The translations under genes and the position numbers were made by a program. Source: Demequina rhizosphaerae (GTDB taxonomy: Bacteria > Actinomycetota > Actinomycetes > Actinomycetales > Demequinaceae). Taken from it: DNA of 64,000 nucleotides. Positions within the stretch are counted from its first letter, which is position 1; each line of letters opens with the position of its first letter. The stretch covers positions 124,001 to 188,000 of the forward strand of contig NZ_BBMC01000002.1 of assembly GCF_000971255.1 (NCBI RefSeq). The letters run 5' to 3'. The notes beneath the pieces were generated by a model. The model worked only from the letters and a program-made list of their open reading frames with translations. It ran no database searches and was not told the origin of the DNA. Shown in pieces: positions 7,862-16,263 of this stretch.

Positions 7862-9310
7862 ATGGCCGACTCCCCGGCACCCGGCGCATCGTCCCCCCAG
7901 CCGACCCCCACCGCCACGACCACCCAGGTCACGGTGCTGTGGATCGCGATCCTCGGCAGCTTCGTCGCGTTCCTCGACGGCAGCATCGTCACGGTCGCGC
8001 TGCCCGCGATCGCGCGCGACCTGGGCGGCGGCATCGCGCTCCAGCAGTGGGTGACGGACGCGTACCTCATCACGCTCGGCGCGCTCATCCTCGTCGCTGG
8101 CTCCCTGTCCGACACGTTCGGACGGCTGAGGGTGCTCACGGTCGGGCTGATCGGCTTCGGCGCGATGTCGCTGGTCATTGCGCTCGCCCCGACGGGCGGG
8201 GTCCTCATCGGCGCGCGCCTGCTCCAGGGCGTCGCCGGTGCGCTCCTCGTCCCGTCGAGCCTCGCGCTCATCATGTCGACGTTCCGCGGGCCCGCGCAGG
8301 CGAAGGCGATCGGCACGTGGACCGGCGCGACCACCGGCGCGTTCGTCGCGGGGCCGCTGCTGGGCGGGCTCCTCACCGACTACGCGTCCTGGCGCTGGGC
8401 CTTCGGCATCAACGTGATCCCCATCGCGGTCACGCTCGTGCTGCTCGCCCGGGTCAAGGCCGCCGGCATGCGCGACGTGCGCCGCCCGGACGCGACCGTC
8501 GACTACCTGGGCGCGGTGCTGTGCGCGGTCGGGCTCGGCGCGCTCGTCTTCGCGCTGGTCGAGGAGCCGAACCTCGGCTGGGACCACCCCGCGATCCTCG
8601 GCGCGGCGGTCGGAGGCGTGCTCGCGCTCGCCGTGTTCCTGTGGCGCGAGTCCCGCGCCGCCGACCCGATGCTGCCGCTCGGCCTCTTCAAGGCGCGGAA
8701 CTTCGCCTGGGGCAACCTCACCACGTGGTTCGCGTACGGCGCGCTCGCGCTCAACGGCTTCATCGTGAGCGTGTACCTCCAGCAGGGCGCGGGGCTCTCG
8801 GCGACCGCGGCGGGCCTGTCCGAGCTGCCGATCACCGTGCTCATGATCGTCTTCAGCTCGCGCGTGGGCGCGCTCGGCGGGAGGTATGGCCCGCGCCTCT
8901 TCATGACGGTCGGGCCGCTCGTCATGGGAGTCGGCTCGTTCATGCTCGTCGCGATCTCCGAGGACTTCTCCTATTGGACGCAGGCGCTGCCCGGCATCGT
9001 CGTGTTCGGCATCGGGCTGACCCTCATGGTCGCCCCGCTCACGTCCGCGATCCTCGGTGCGATCGAGACGTCCCGGTCCGGCATCGCGAGCGCGATCAAC
9101 AACGCGATCGCGCGCATCGCGGGCCTGGTCGCGGTGGCGATGGTCGGCACGATCGTGGGCGGCGAGCTCGACCTCGACGGCTTCCACCGCGCGACCATCG
9201 TCACCGGCGTCTTCATGGTGGTCGCCGGCGCGATCTCGTGGGCCGGCATCAGGAACGATGCGGTCGCGCGGGACGATTCTGTCGCGCGGGACGATGCGGC
9301 GGGCGCCTGA
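7862..9310 (+). CDS. MFS drug exporter, DHA2 (EmrB/QacA-like) family
   Basis: 482 aa, predicted 14-helix proton-driven exporter of the inner membrane. After a Pro/Thr-rich tail of about 20 residues the first helix reads VLWIAILGSFVAFLDGSIV, with the DHA2 motif D1 (LDGSIVTVALPAIARDLG), motif A GSLSDTFGRLRVL in loop 2-3 and a motif-C-like region GALLVPSSLALI. Substrate cannot be told. It appears leaderless: TAACCT at 7850-7855 lies six bases before the ATG. The C-terminus ends in a soft repeat, NDAVARDDSVARDDAAGA, produced by two imperfect and one exact copy of the dispersed GGACGATGCG element. Confidence 0.92.
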   Translation: MADSPAPGASSPQPTPTATTTQVTVLWIAILGSFVAFLDGSIVTVALPAIARDLGGGIALQQWVTDAYLITLGALILVAGSLSDTFGRLRVLTVGLIGFGAMSLVIALAPTGGVLIGARLLQGVAGALLVPSSLALIMSTFRGPAQAKAIGTWTGATTGAFVAGPLLGGLLTDYASWRWAFGINVIPIAVTLVLLARVKAAGMRDVRRPDATVDYLGAVLCAVGLGALVFALVEEPNLGWDHPAILGAAVGGVLALAVFLWRESRAADPMLPLGLFKARNFAWGNLTTWFAYGALALNGFIVSVYLQQGAGLSATAAGLSELPITVLMIVFSSRVGALGGRYGPRLFMTVGPLVMGVGSFMLVAISEDFSYWTQALPGIVVFGIGLTLMVAPLTSAILGAIETSRSGIASAINNAIARIAGLVAVAMVGTIVGGELDLDGFHRATIVTGVFMVVAGAISWAGIRNDAVARDDSVARDDAAGA

Positions 9311-9331
9311 GCGACCGCGTCGCGGGCACCG

Positions 9332-9688
9332 CTACAGGTCGATGATCGCGCGCTCGACGAGGTACTGACGGTTCATCACTACCGCCTGGATGGTCGCGAG
9401 CGAGACGCACGACATCGCGACGACGGGGACGGCCCCGGGCGCCGCCGCCGGCAGGATGAGCCCCCACGTCAGCGAGATCGCGAGCCAGATGCCGCCCGAG
9501 ACGTAGTACTTGGGCCTGGCGGTCTTGATGCCCGCCCACAGGTAGCCCACCCACGGCAGCACGCCGAACGTCAGCAGCGGCGGCAGGATCCACCACGAGG
9601 TCTTCCAGCGCCACGCGCGGCGCTCGAGCCGGCGCAGCGCGTGCGGCGGCAGCGGCGTCCCGTCGGGACGCGTCCACTCGGCGGTCAC
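9332..9688 (-). CDS. Small membrane protein of unknown function
   Basis: 118 aa, GTG start at 9688 overlapping the stop of the upstream GNAT gene by four bases (GTGA), so it is the last gene of a three-gene operon. A charged N-terminus (about 35 residues) precedes three hydrophobic segments starting WWILPPLLTFGVLPWVGYL, GGIWLAISLTWGLILP and VVAMSCVSLATIQAVV. I do not recognise a family. Confidence 0.7.
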   Translation of the reverse strand: MTAEWTRPDGTPLPPHALRRLERRAWRWKTSWWILPPLLTFGVLPWVGYLWAGIKTARPKYYVSGGIWLAISLTWGLILPAAAPGAVPVVAMSCVSLATIQAVVMNRQYLVERAIIDL

Positions 9689-10188
9689 GCGGTCTCCCTG
9701 AGGTCGTAGGTCCAGACGTTGAGGGTCATCGGCACGCCGCGGTACTCGTCGTCGAGCGTGCCGCGGTGCGTGAAGCCGACCGTCCGGCACAGCGCGTTCG
9801 ACGCCGCGTTGTCGACGTTGGGGCAGGCCATGAGGGTCGGCAGCGGCCCGTGTGCGCGGGCGTCCTCGATGACGAGCCGCACGCCCGCGGTCGCGGCTCC
9901 CTGCCGCTGGAACTCGGGCAGCACCATCCAGCCGGTCTCGAGGCACGGCTCGCCGTCCCACTCGGACTCCCACCAGCCGATCGAGCCGACCGCGACCGGC
10001 GCATCGTCCCTCCGGATGGTGAACATGTGCGGCCGCCCGCTGTCCCAGCCGCGCACGTACTGCTCGTGGCGGCGCGCGATGCGGGCGTCGCTCTCGGGCC
10101 CGGCGAGGTGCTCCATCATCTCGGGGACGTTGGCGGCGACGAGCACCGGCAGGTCCGCGTCGGTCCACCGGCGCAGGCGGTAGCCCAT
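9685..10188 (-). CDS. GNAT family N-acetyltransferase (RimJ-like)
   Basis: 167 aa. The fold is recognisable from the N-terminal strand MGYRLRRWTDADLPVLV, the central GSIGWWE and the acetyl-CoA loop region PEFQRQGAATAGVRLV (related to Q/RxxGxG/A), then CPNVDNAASNALCRTVGFT, the usual end of the RimJ/RimL-type domain. Substrate is unknown. Its ATG overlaps the stop of the RraB-like gene (ATGA) and its own stop overlaps the start of the membrane protein, so translation of all three is coupled. Confidence 0.85.
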   Translation of the reverse strand: MGYRLRRWTDADLPVLVAANVPEMMEHLAGPESDARIARRHEQYVRGWDSGRPHMFTIRRDDAPVAVGSIGWWESEWDGEPCLETGWMVLPEFQRQGAATAGVRLVIEDARAHGPLPTLMACPNVDNAASNALCRTVGFTHRGTLDDEYRGVPMTLNVWTYDLRETA

Positions 10189-10577
10189 CAGAGGCCCTTC
10201 TCCTCGTCCGTGAGGAGACCGGCCCAGCCCTCGAACTCGCCGCCGTGCTTGTCCGCGACCCGCTGGCACACGTCGATGGTCTCGCGCAGGAAGTCGGGCA
10301 CGAGCGGCGTGCGGTACGCGCGGACGAACAGCATCCAGTCGGGGATGTCGTGGCTGGGCTCGACGACCTCGTGCGTGACGCGCATCGCGCGGAGCTCGTC
10401 GGCGGCGGCGCGCAGGCCCGGCTCCGAGGTGAAGGCGAGGAAGAACTCGGACTCCCGCGGGGCGGTGAGGACGGCGCCGCGCGACTCGAGCGCGGCGAGC
10501 TGGTCCTGATCCTCGTTCCAGAGGTCGTACGGCTCGACGCGCTTGCGGCCCCCGAAGACCTTCGACAGGAATCCCAT
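10188..10577 (-). CDS. RraB-like protein (ribonuclease E inhibitor fold)
   Basis: 129 aa. After a basic MGFLSKVFGGRKR start, residues 20-125 match the RraB pattern as I remember it: a DQLAALESRGA helix, PRESEFFLAF strand, a helix with LRAAADELRAM, WMLFVRAYRTP and the terminal signature GGEFEGWAG. In gamma-proteobacteria RraB inhibits RNase E; in actinomycetes the role of such proteins is not established, so regulation of RNase is inference. It is first in the operon with the GNAT and membrane genes. Confidence 0.7.
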   Translation of the reverse strand: MGFLSKVFGGRKRVEPYDLWNEDQDQLAALESRGAVLTAPRESEFFLAFTSEPGLRAAADELRAMRVTHEVVEPSHDIPDWMLFVRAYRTPLVPDFLRETIDVCQRVADKHGGEFEGWAGLLTDEEKGL

Positions 10578-10624
10578 GGGACCACGCTAGCCGCGCGCGG
10601 TCCCGCCTCCCGACCGCGCGGGTC

Positions 10625-11164
10625 TCACGAGCCGGCCGGGCCCCGCATGATCTCCTCGAAGCCGAGCTTCTCGTACAGCGCGAGCGCGCCCTCGTTGTCC
10701 GCGTCGCACGTGAGCGCGAGGTCGGGCTCGCCCACGGCCTTGAGCGCGCGGGCGCTCGCCGCCAGCAGCCCGGAGGCGACGCCCTTGCGGCGGTGGTCGG
10801 GCAGCGTGAGGCAGTCGAGGACGTACGGGCAGTCGGGCGCGTCGTCCTTGAGCGTGAGCCGGTGCACCACGGTGACCGCGCCCGCGATGTAGCCGTCCTC
10901 GGTCACGGCGACCGGGGACGCGACGGGCATGAACTCGCCCGCCTCGTTCTTGAACATGCCCTGGGTGAGCTCGACCACGCGGTCCCAGTCGGTGAAGGAG
11001 CCGCGGCGCGGGTAGCACTCCCACACCGCGGCCGCGAGCCACGGGATGTCCTCGGGCACCATTGCGCGGACGTGCGACCATGGAGTGGCGGCCTCGAGGA
11101 TCGCGCCCACCGGCGCGCGCATGACGATCCGGTCGTAGGACTGCTCCGTCGCGTTCTCGGCCAT
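10625..11164 (-). CDS. GNAT family N-acetyltransferase
   Basis: 179 aa, ATG at 11164. The acetyl-CoA-binding motif DCLTLPDHRRKGVASGLLAA (R/QxxGxG/A form) is at about 112-131, followed by LTCDADNEGALALYEKLGFE, the classical end of the domain. Substrate unknown. The gene stands alone; its start is only 25 bases from the divergent promoter at 11190-11219, so the two transcription units may influence each other. Confidence 0.85.
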   Translation of the reverse strand: MAENATEQSYDRIVMRAPVGAILEAATPWSHVRAMVPEDIPWLAAAVWECYPRRGSFTDWDRVVELTQGMFKNEAGEFMPVASPVAVTEDGYIAGAVTVVHRLTLKDDAPDCPYVLDCLTLPDHRRKGVASGLLAASARALKAVGEPDLALTCDADNEGALALYEKLGFEEIMRGPAGS

Positions 11165-11189
11165 AATGCCGACCGTAGCAAAGTCCCTC

Positions 11190-11219
11190 TTGACACATAC
11201 CCCCAGGGGTATGCATAAT
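11190..11219 (+). promoter_or_regulatory. Promoter with a CsoR/CstR-type operator in its spacer
   Basis: TTGACA (11190-11195) and CATAAT (11214-11219) are 18 bases apart, and the whole spacer is the palindrome CATACCCCCAGGGGTATG with 8-bp arms. The C-tract/G-tract palindrome framed by ATA and TAT is the operator type used by CsoR-family repressors, including persulfide-sensing CstR. The same design precedes SQR and the DUF2892 gene in this window. A bound repressor would block RNA polymerase directly. Confidence 0.8.
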
Positions 11220-11292
11220 GGACATCGAGCGGCCGGAGACCCTCCCCCTGAACCGGCCGCATCACCACGTCACCTCGAGAAGGAGAACACCT

Positions 11293-11463
11293 ATGTGCTC
11301 GCGTATCACCTGCAACCAGTGCGGTAAGGCCACCTGGACCGGCTGCGGTCAGCACATCGAGCAGGCGCTCGCCGGCGTCGCCCAGGACCAGCGCTGCTCG
11401 TGCGACCAGAGCTCGAGCAACGGCTCGTTCGGCTCGATCTTCGGTTCGATCTTCTCGCGCTAA
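11293..11463 (+). CDS. Small cysteine-rich protein (56 aa)
   Basis: The start ATG at 11293 follows AGAAGGAGA; the earlier in-frame ATG at 11218 lies in the promoter and is not used in this reading. The protein begins MCSRITCNQCGKATWTGCGQ, then a helix HIEQALAGVAQDQRCSCDQ and a Ser/Gly/Phe tail. Six cysteines in the first 40 residues form CxxC, CGxC-like and CxC groupings, suggesting a zinc ribbon or a sulfur-carrying thiol protein. Because its promoter carries a CstR-like operator, a role in sulfide or persulfide stress is a fair inference. A hairpin terminator follows at 11507. Confidence 0.75.
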   Translation: MCSRITCNQCGKATWTGCGQHIEQALAGVAQDQRCSCDQSSSNGSFGSIFGSIFSR

Positions 11464-11506
11464 GCGCGCGAGGGGAGCGCGGTCTGCCCGCGCTCCATCC
11501 GGGGAG

Positions 11507-11540
11507 AGGCCCCCGTCGCCCACGAGGCGACGGGGGCCTT
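11507..11540 (+). terminator. Hairpin terminator
   Basis: AGGCCCCCGTCGC pairs with GCGACGGGGGCCT across a short loop, followed by a weak T-rich tract (TCGCCTTTCC). It would end the transcript of the Cys-rich protein. Confidence 0.7.
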
Positions 11541-11659
11541 CGCCTTTCCCCGGGACGATGCGCGGGTGGAGCGAGGATCAGGGCGTTCCCCGATACCGCC
11601 GGCGGGCGGCGCGGCCTACGCTCGAAGGAGTCCCCCACCAGGACCCCACGGAGAACGAG

Positions 11660-11890
11660 ATGAGCACCGCACCCACGCCCCTTCCGCCGAAGGACACGGC
11701 GATCACGTACATCCTGTGGTTCTTCCTCGGCCTGTTCGGGGTCCACCACTTCTACATGGGCAAGATCGGCCGCGGCGTCCTGTGGCTGCTTACCGGTGGT
11801 CTGTTCTTCATCGGCTGGGTCGTCGACCTCTTCACGATCCCCTCGCAGGTGCGCACCGTGAACGCGCGCCGCGCGGTCGGGATGCGCTGA
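11660..11890 (+). CDS. TM2 domain protein
   Basis: 76 aa integral membrane protein. ITYILWFFLGLFGVHHFYMG is the classical TM2 first helix with its G-x-H-x-F-Y-x-G motif, and GRGVLWLLTGGLFFIGWVVD is the second helix. Molecular role of the family is unknown in bacteria. It stands between the terminator at 11507 and the gene at 11958 and probably has its own promoter (GCCTACGCT region near 11612). Confidence 0.88.
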   Translation: MSTAPTPLPPKDTAITYILWFFLGLFGVHHFYMGKIGRGVLWLLTGGLFFIGWVVDLFTIPSQVRTVNARRAVGMR

Positions 11891-11957
11891 CCCGCTCCCG
11901 ACCAACACCCGGCGGCCTCACAGCGGGCTCTCAGCAGCCGTTGGTGGGATGAGGGTC

Positions 11958-12419
11958 ATGAACACCACCGCCACCACCACCACGGTCGCGGACGTCCTGG
12001 CCGGCCTCACCCGCGCCGAGGACGCCGCGTTCGCCATCGCGATCGACGCCGCGCTCGACGTCGAGGCCTTCGCCACCTACCTCGCCTTCCAGGAGATCGT
12101 CGACAACTACGAGGCGCCCGGGGCCCCCGCGGGCCACGCCTACGTCTGCTACGACGCGGCGACGAGCCGCCTCGCGGTGGTCGACTGGGCGCTCGACGTC
12201 GCGGTCGGCACGCGCAGCGGCCTGGGCGACGCCGCCGGCGCCCGCCTCCTCGCCGAGCGCTTCCTCGCGCACCCCGACTACGCCGCCCTCGTCGACGCCG
12301 AGCTCGAGCGCCTGTGCGCCGCGCTCGTCGACTCGGGCCTCGCGGACGCCTCCGCCGCCGAGTGGGCGCGCGTCCTGCGCGAGCACACGCCGTCGCTCGC
12401 GGTTGCGCCGAGTCTGTAG
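11958..12419 (+). CDS. Hypothetical protein, alpha-helical
   Basis: 153 aa if the ATG at 11958 is used (an ATG at 11949 is also in frame; GGATGAGG favours 11958). After a Thr-rich N-terminus the protein is acidic and helical, with FAIAIDAALDVEAFATYLAF, a central HAYVCYDAATSRLAVVDW and DAELERLCAALVDSGLADA. Codon use matches a real gene. I do not recognise a family and see no membrane segment. Confidence 0.6.
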   Translation: MNTTATTTTVADVLAGLTRAEDAAFAIAIDAALDVEAFATYLAFQEIVDNYEAPGAPAGHAYVCYDAATSRLAVVDWALDVAVGTRSGLGDAAGARLLAERFLAHPDYAALVDAELERLCAALVDSGLADASAAEWARVLREHTPSLAVAPSL

Positions 12420-12804
12420 CGACGGCCGGCGTGGCCCCGGCCCGGCGTGACCCGGCCCCGCACCCCCCAGCGCGCGCCGGCCACCGACCCGAGGCCCAGC
12501 GCCGGAACCCGTTCGCTTTCGCGTATTTCAGGAATTCCTAAAACAGGGTCTCGGAGACGGGGCCGCAGGCGTCCGCGAGCGGGCCGGCGAGCGGGGCAGC
12601 ATGCTCGGTGACGGGCCCCTGGGCGGCATGTCTTAGGAATTCCTGAAATAGCCGGGAGCGAGTGCAGTCTCCGGCGCGGCTCGCGCGGCACGACCCACCC
12701 GGCCCGCCCACGAACCGCCCCCCACCTTGAGCCTGCCCCACGCATCGGCCCTCCGACCCTCCCTGCTAGGTTCGAATCACCCTGCAGGAAGGCACGACCC
12801 CTCC
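12420..12804. other. 385-base intergenic region upstream of arginine deiminase
   Basis: No gene is visible. It contains a perfect 17-bp inverted repeat pair (separate entry), a TAGGTT -10-like box near 12768, and the GCAGGAAGG ribosome-binding site of arcA. Confidence 0.6.
12524..12650. promoter_or_regulatory. Paired 17-bp inverted repeats, candidate looping operator for arcA
   Basis: TATTTCAGGAATTCCTA at 12524-12540 is repeated as its exact reverse complement at 12634-12650. Each arm contains the 10-bp palindrome AGGAATTCCT, so each is itself a plausible dimer site. The palindrome centres are 105 bp apart, ten turns of B-DNA, which fits two protein dimers on the same face of the helix. These AT-rich sites stand out from the surrounding G+C-rich DNA. 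Confidence 0.65.
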
Positions 12805-14061
12805 ATGAGCGAGAGCTTCGCACCGGCCATCACGATGCCCGAGTACGGCGTCCACTCGGAGGTCGGACGCCTCCAGAAGGTCCTCGTCTGCTCCCCCGGC
12901 CTGGCGCACCACCGCCTCACCCCGTCGAACTGCCAGGACCTGCTGTTCGACGACGTCATGTGGGTGGAGAACGCCGAGCGCGACCACGCCGAATTCGTCC
13001 AGCTGATGAAGGACCGCGACATCCAGGTCATGGAGCTGCACACGCTGCTCGCCGAGACCCTTGCGATCCCCCACGCCCGCGCATGGCTGCTCGACCGCAA
13101 GGTCACCCCCGACGAGGTGGGCCTGGGCCTCGCCACCGACATCCGCCACTTCCTCGACGAGCTCCCGTCGGACGAGCTCGCGAACCACATCATCGGCGGC
13201 CTCTCGACGCTCGACCTGCCGCGCGACTTCTCCCCGCCCGGGATCCAGCTGGTGCGCGAGGAGTCCGGCATGCGCGACTACCTCCTGCCGCCGCTGCCCA
13301 ACACCCTCTTCACGCGCGACACCACCTCGTGGGTCTACGGCGGCGTCACGCTCAACCCGCTGTACTGGTCCGCGCGCCACGCGGAGACGCTCGTGATGAA
13401 GGCCGTGTACGGGTTCCACCCCGACTTCGGCGACGCCGTCAACGTGTGGTGGGGCGACCCGGAGTTCGACCACGGCCTCGCGACGCTCGAGGGTGGTGAC
13501 GTCATGCCGATCGGCAACGGCACGGTGGTGGTCGGCATGTCCGAGCGCTCGAGCCGCCAGGCCATCACCCAGCTCGCGATGGAGCTGTTCCTCGCCGAGG
13601 GCGCCGAGCAGGTCATCGTCGCGAAGCTCCCCCGCCTACGCTCGGCGATGCACCTCGACACCGTCTTCACGCTGGCGGACCGCGACCTCTGCACGGTGTT
13701 CCCCGGGATCATCGACGAGATCGAGACCTTCACCATCCGCGAGGCCCCCGCGCCCACCATGCTCGACGTGCGCCGCGAGGACCGGCCGTTCGTCGAGGTG
13801 GTCGCGGACGCGCTCGGGGTCGAGATGCGGGTCATCGCGACCGGCGGCGACCGCTACGCGTCGGAGCGCCAGCAGTGGGACTCAGGCAACAACCTGCTCG
13901 CGCTCGAGCCCGGTGTGGTGGTCGCGTACGACCGCAACACCCAGACCAACGACGAGCTCCGGGCCGCCGGCGTCGAGGTCATCGAGATCGTCGGCGCGGA
14001 GCTGGGACGCGGCCGCGGCGGCGCCCACTGCATGACCCAGCCGCTGCTGCGCGACGCCTGA
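12805..14061 (+). CDS. arcA: Arginine deiminase
   Basis: 418 aa, normal for the family. It hydrolyses arginine to citrulline and ammonia, first step of the arginine deiminase pathway, in the cytosol. Guanidino-modifying-enzyme signatures are all present: [18 protein letters not shown] at the N-terminus, [18 protein letters not shown] (Asp), the catalytic His in HLDTVF and the nucleophile Cys in [10 protein letters not shown] near the C-terminus. ATG at 12805 follows GCAGGAAGG. No arcB, arcC or antiporter gene lies beside it, so the rest of the pathway must be elsewhere or the enzyme serves arginine breakdown alone. Confidence 0.95.
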   Translation: MSESFAPAITMPEYGVHSEVGRLQKVLVCSPGLAHHRLTPSNCQDLLFDDVMWVENAERDHAEFVQLMKDRDIQVMELHTLLAETLAIPHARAWLLDRKVTPDEVGLGLATDIRHFLDELPSDELANHIIGGLSTLDLPRDFSPPGIQLVREESGMRDYLLPPLPNTLFTRDTTSWVYGGVTLNPLYWSARHAETLVMKAVYGFHPDFGDAVNVWWGDPEFDHGLATLEGGDVMPIGNGTVVVGMSERSSRQAITQLAMELFLAEGAEQVIVAKLPRLRSAMHLDTVFTLADRDLCTVFPGIIDEIETFTIREAPAPTMLDVRREDRPFVEVVADALGVEMRVIATGGDRYASERQQWDSGNNLLALEPGVVVAYDRNTQTNDELRAAGVEVIEIVGAELGRGRGGAHCMTQPLLRDA

Positions 14062-14112
14062 ACGAGGGGGTGACCCGAGGCCGGCCACGTCGTCGGGGCC
14101 CCCTCGGGAAGA

Positions 14113-14142
14113 AGGTGCGGACACGCCATTGTGTCCGCACCT
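14113..14142 (+). terminator. Hairpin terminator after arcA
   Basis: AGGTGCGGACAC and GTGTCCGCACCT form a perfect 12-bp stem with a six-base loop. Only a short CTTG follows, so it is a hairpin-type terminator without a strong T-run, as is usual in this window. Confidence 0.65.
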
Positions 14143-14165
14143 CTTGACGCTAGCGCCGTAAAACG

Positions 14166-14194
14166 TTGCAGAACCCGCCGTTACGGAATAGTTA
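14166..14194 (+). promoter_or_regulatory. Promoter of the alpha/beta-hydrolase gene
   Basis: TTGCAG (14166-14171) and TAGTTA (14189-14194) are spaced by 17 bases in a locally AT-richer patch between the arcA terminator and the gene at 14308, leaving a leader of roughly 100 bases. Confidence 0.6.
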
Positions 14195-14307
14195 TCAATG
14201 GGAACGGTCACAATTCGACTCTGAGTGTCAATCGGGCCCTCCGGACGACGATGCGCGGCGTTCGCGGCATCCCGGGCTACAGTCGCGAGGGTGAGGGGGT
14301 GACGCGC

Positions 14308-16125
14308 ATGACCGGTTCCGCGACGGACGTCCCCGAGACCGCCGAGCAGCCTCGACGGCAGCCCGCGCAGCGCGTGGGCCCGCACGGCCGCATCCTCATC
14401 CTCCGCACGCTGCGCGACCGCCGACGCCGCGCATCGTCCTCCCAGCCGCCGCGGCTGCTCGAGCCCACCTTCTCCGGCGTGGGCCTGGTCGCGGGCGCGC
14501 TGTTCGTCGCGGGCTCGCTCGAGCCGTCGCTGCTTCCGCGCATCCCGGTCGTGCAGGGCATCGCGACGGGCGTGTCGTTCATGGTCGGCTACGGGCTCGG
14601 CGCCGGCGCGCATGCCGTGTGGAACTACCTCGAGGTGCCCAACCTCCGCGGGCGCGCGCGGACCATCGTGGGGTGGACCGTCCTCGGCCTCATCGGGCTG
14701 AGCCTGTCGCTGGCGGTGTGGCGGTGGGTCGGGTGGCAGAACGGCATCCGCCGCACCTTCGGCATGGAGGAGCTCGACCCGACCGCGTGGCCCATCGTCA
14801 TCGGCATCGCGCTCGTGATCGCCGCGGCGCTGCTCGTGGCCGCGCGGGCGCTGCGGAAGGTGTTCCGGTGGGCCGACCAGCTGCTCCTGCGCTTCCTCCC
14901 CCACCGGCTCGCCGTCACGCTCGCGACCGCGGGGATGGTGCTGCTGCTGTGGCTGCTCGTGTCGGGCGTGCTCGTGCAGGGCTTCTTCGTCGTGGCGAAC
15001 TGGGCGTTCTCCGCGCGCGACCTCAACGACGACCGGGTCGGCACCACCGAGGTGACGTCCGCGCTGCGGTCCGGGGGCGAGGGTTCGTACGTCGAGTGGG
15101 AGGACCTGGGCCGCCAGGGCCGCGCGTTCGTGTCGGGCGGACCCACCGTGGACGAGCTCGACTCGTGGTCCGGCGGCGGCGCGGTCGAGCCGGTCCGCGT
15201 GTTCGTGGGGCTGCGCTCGGCCGACACGCTCGAGGACCGCGCGCAGCTGCTGCTCGACGAGCTCATCCGGACCGGCGCGTTCGACCGGGACGTGCTCGTC
15301 CTCACCACCACGACCGGCACGGGCTTCATCGACGCCAACGCCGCGGACGCGATCGAGTTCCTCTACGACGGGGACACCGCGATCGCGGGCCTGCAGTACT
15401 CGTACCTGCCCAGCTGGATCTCGCTGCTCGCGGACCAGGAGCTCGTGAACGAGGCCTCGCAGGCGACCTTCAAGCTGGTGCACGACTACTGGATGGAGCT
15501 TCCACCCGACGCGCGCCCGGAGATGTACCTCTACGGGCTGTCGCTCGGCTCCGCGGGCGTCGAGTCGATCCTCAGCTCGATCGACATCCTCAACGAGCCC
15601 ATCGACGGGGCGCTCATGACGGGGCCGACCTTCCTCAACCTCATGCACAACGAGCTCGAGCGCTCGCGCGACGCGGGCTCGCCGGCCTGGCTGCCCGTGG
15701 TGAGCGAGGGCCGGACGGTGCGGTTCACGGGCGAGGCGGACGCCCTCGGCGACCCGGAGGCCGCGTGGGGCGACACCCGCGTGGTGTACCTCCAGCACGG
15801 CTCGGACCCGGTGGTGTTCTTCTCCCCCGTCACCTTCTATCGCGAGCCCGAGTGGCTCCAGGGCGACCGGCGCGCGCCCGACGTCTCGCCGGAGATGCGC
15901 TGGTTCCCCATCATCACGGGCTGGCAGACGATGCTCGACATGCCCGCCGCGGGCTCGGTGCCCGAGGGCTTCGGGCACATGTACACGGCGAAGGCGAACC
16001 TCCAGGCGTGGGTCGGCGTGACAGAGCCGGAGGGCTGGACGCGCGCCGACACCGAGGCGCTCGGCGACTTCCTCAACGAGCGCCGCCAGGAGCAGCTCAC
16101 GCTGCTCGAGCAGCTCGGCCGGTAG
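14308..16125 (+). CDS. Membrane-anchored alpha/beta-hydrolase family protein
   Basis: 605 aa. After a basic Arg/Pro-rich N-terminus (about 50 residues) there are four or five membrane helices (for example VLGLIGLSLSLAVW, VIGIALVIAAALLVA, MVLLLWLLVSGVLVQGFFVV), then a large domain with the nucleophile elbow GLSLGSAG near residue 411. This matches the actinobacterial alpha/beta-hydrolase family with an N-terminal membrane domain (Abhydrolase_9 type); substrates are not known to me. Start ATG at 14308 follows GAGGGGGTG; a GTG nine bases earlier is an alternative. It ends at a strong terminator shared with the convergent oxidoreductase. Confidence 0.85.
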   Translation: MTGSATDVPETAEQPRRQPAQRVGPHGRILILRTLRDRRRRASSSQPPRLLEPTFSGVGLVAGALFVAGSLEPSLLPRIPVVQGIATGVSFMVGYGLGAGAHAVWNYLEVPNLRGRARTIVGWTVLGLIGLSLSLAVWRWVGWQNGIRRTFGMEELDPTAWPIVIGIALVIAAALLVAARALRKVFRWADQLLLRFLPHRLAVTLATAGMVLLLWLLVSGVLVQGFFVVANWAFSARDLNDDRVGTTEVTSALRSGGEGSYVEWEDLGRQGRAFVSGGPTVDELDSWSGGGAVEPVRVFVGLRSADTLEDRAQLLLDELIRTGAFDRDVLVLTTTTGTGFIDANAADAIEFLYDGDTAIAGLQYSYLPSWISLLADQELVNEASQATFKLVHDYWMELPPDARPEMYLYGLSLGSAGVESILSSIDILNEPIDGALMTGPTFLNLMHNELERSRDAGSPAWLPVVSEGRTVRFTGEADALGDPEAAWGDTRVVYLQHGSDPVVFFSPVTFYREPEWLQGDRRAPDVSPEMRWFPIITGWQTMLDMPAAGSVPEGFGHMYTAKANLQAWVGVTEPEGWTRADTEALGDFLNERRQEQLTLLEQLGR

Positions 16126-16207
16126 AGGGTCGGGCGGCGCGCCGCCTCGCCTGCGCGACCTCGCCTGGACAGGCGCCCGCGCCCCCGCCGCGCGCGCACG
16201 CACGCGA

Positions 16208-16246
16208 ACGCCCCGCGCGCCGAGGGGGACGTGGCGCGCGGGGCGT
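16208..16246. terminator. Bidirectional hairpin terminator
   Basis: ACGCCCCGCGCGCC and GGCGCGCGGGGCGT form a perfect 14-bp stem between the convergent hydrolase and oxidoreductase genes. Confidence 0.75.
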
Positions 16247-16263
16247 GACGGTGAGACGAACGA

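Noticed and set aside
11218-11292. Extended start (ATG at 11218) for the Cys-rich protein
   Set aside because: It lies in the -10 box and has no ribosome-binding site; ATG 11293 has AGAAGGAGA.
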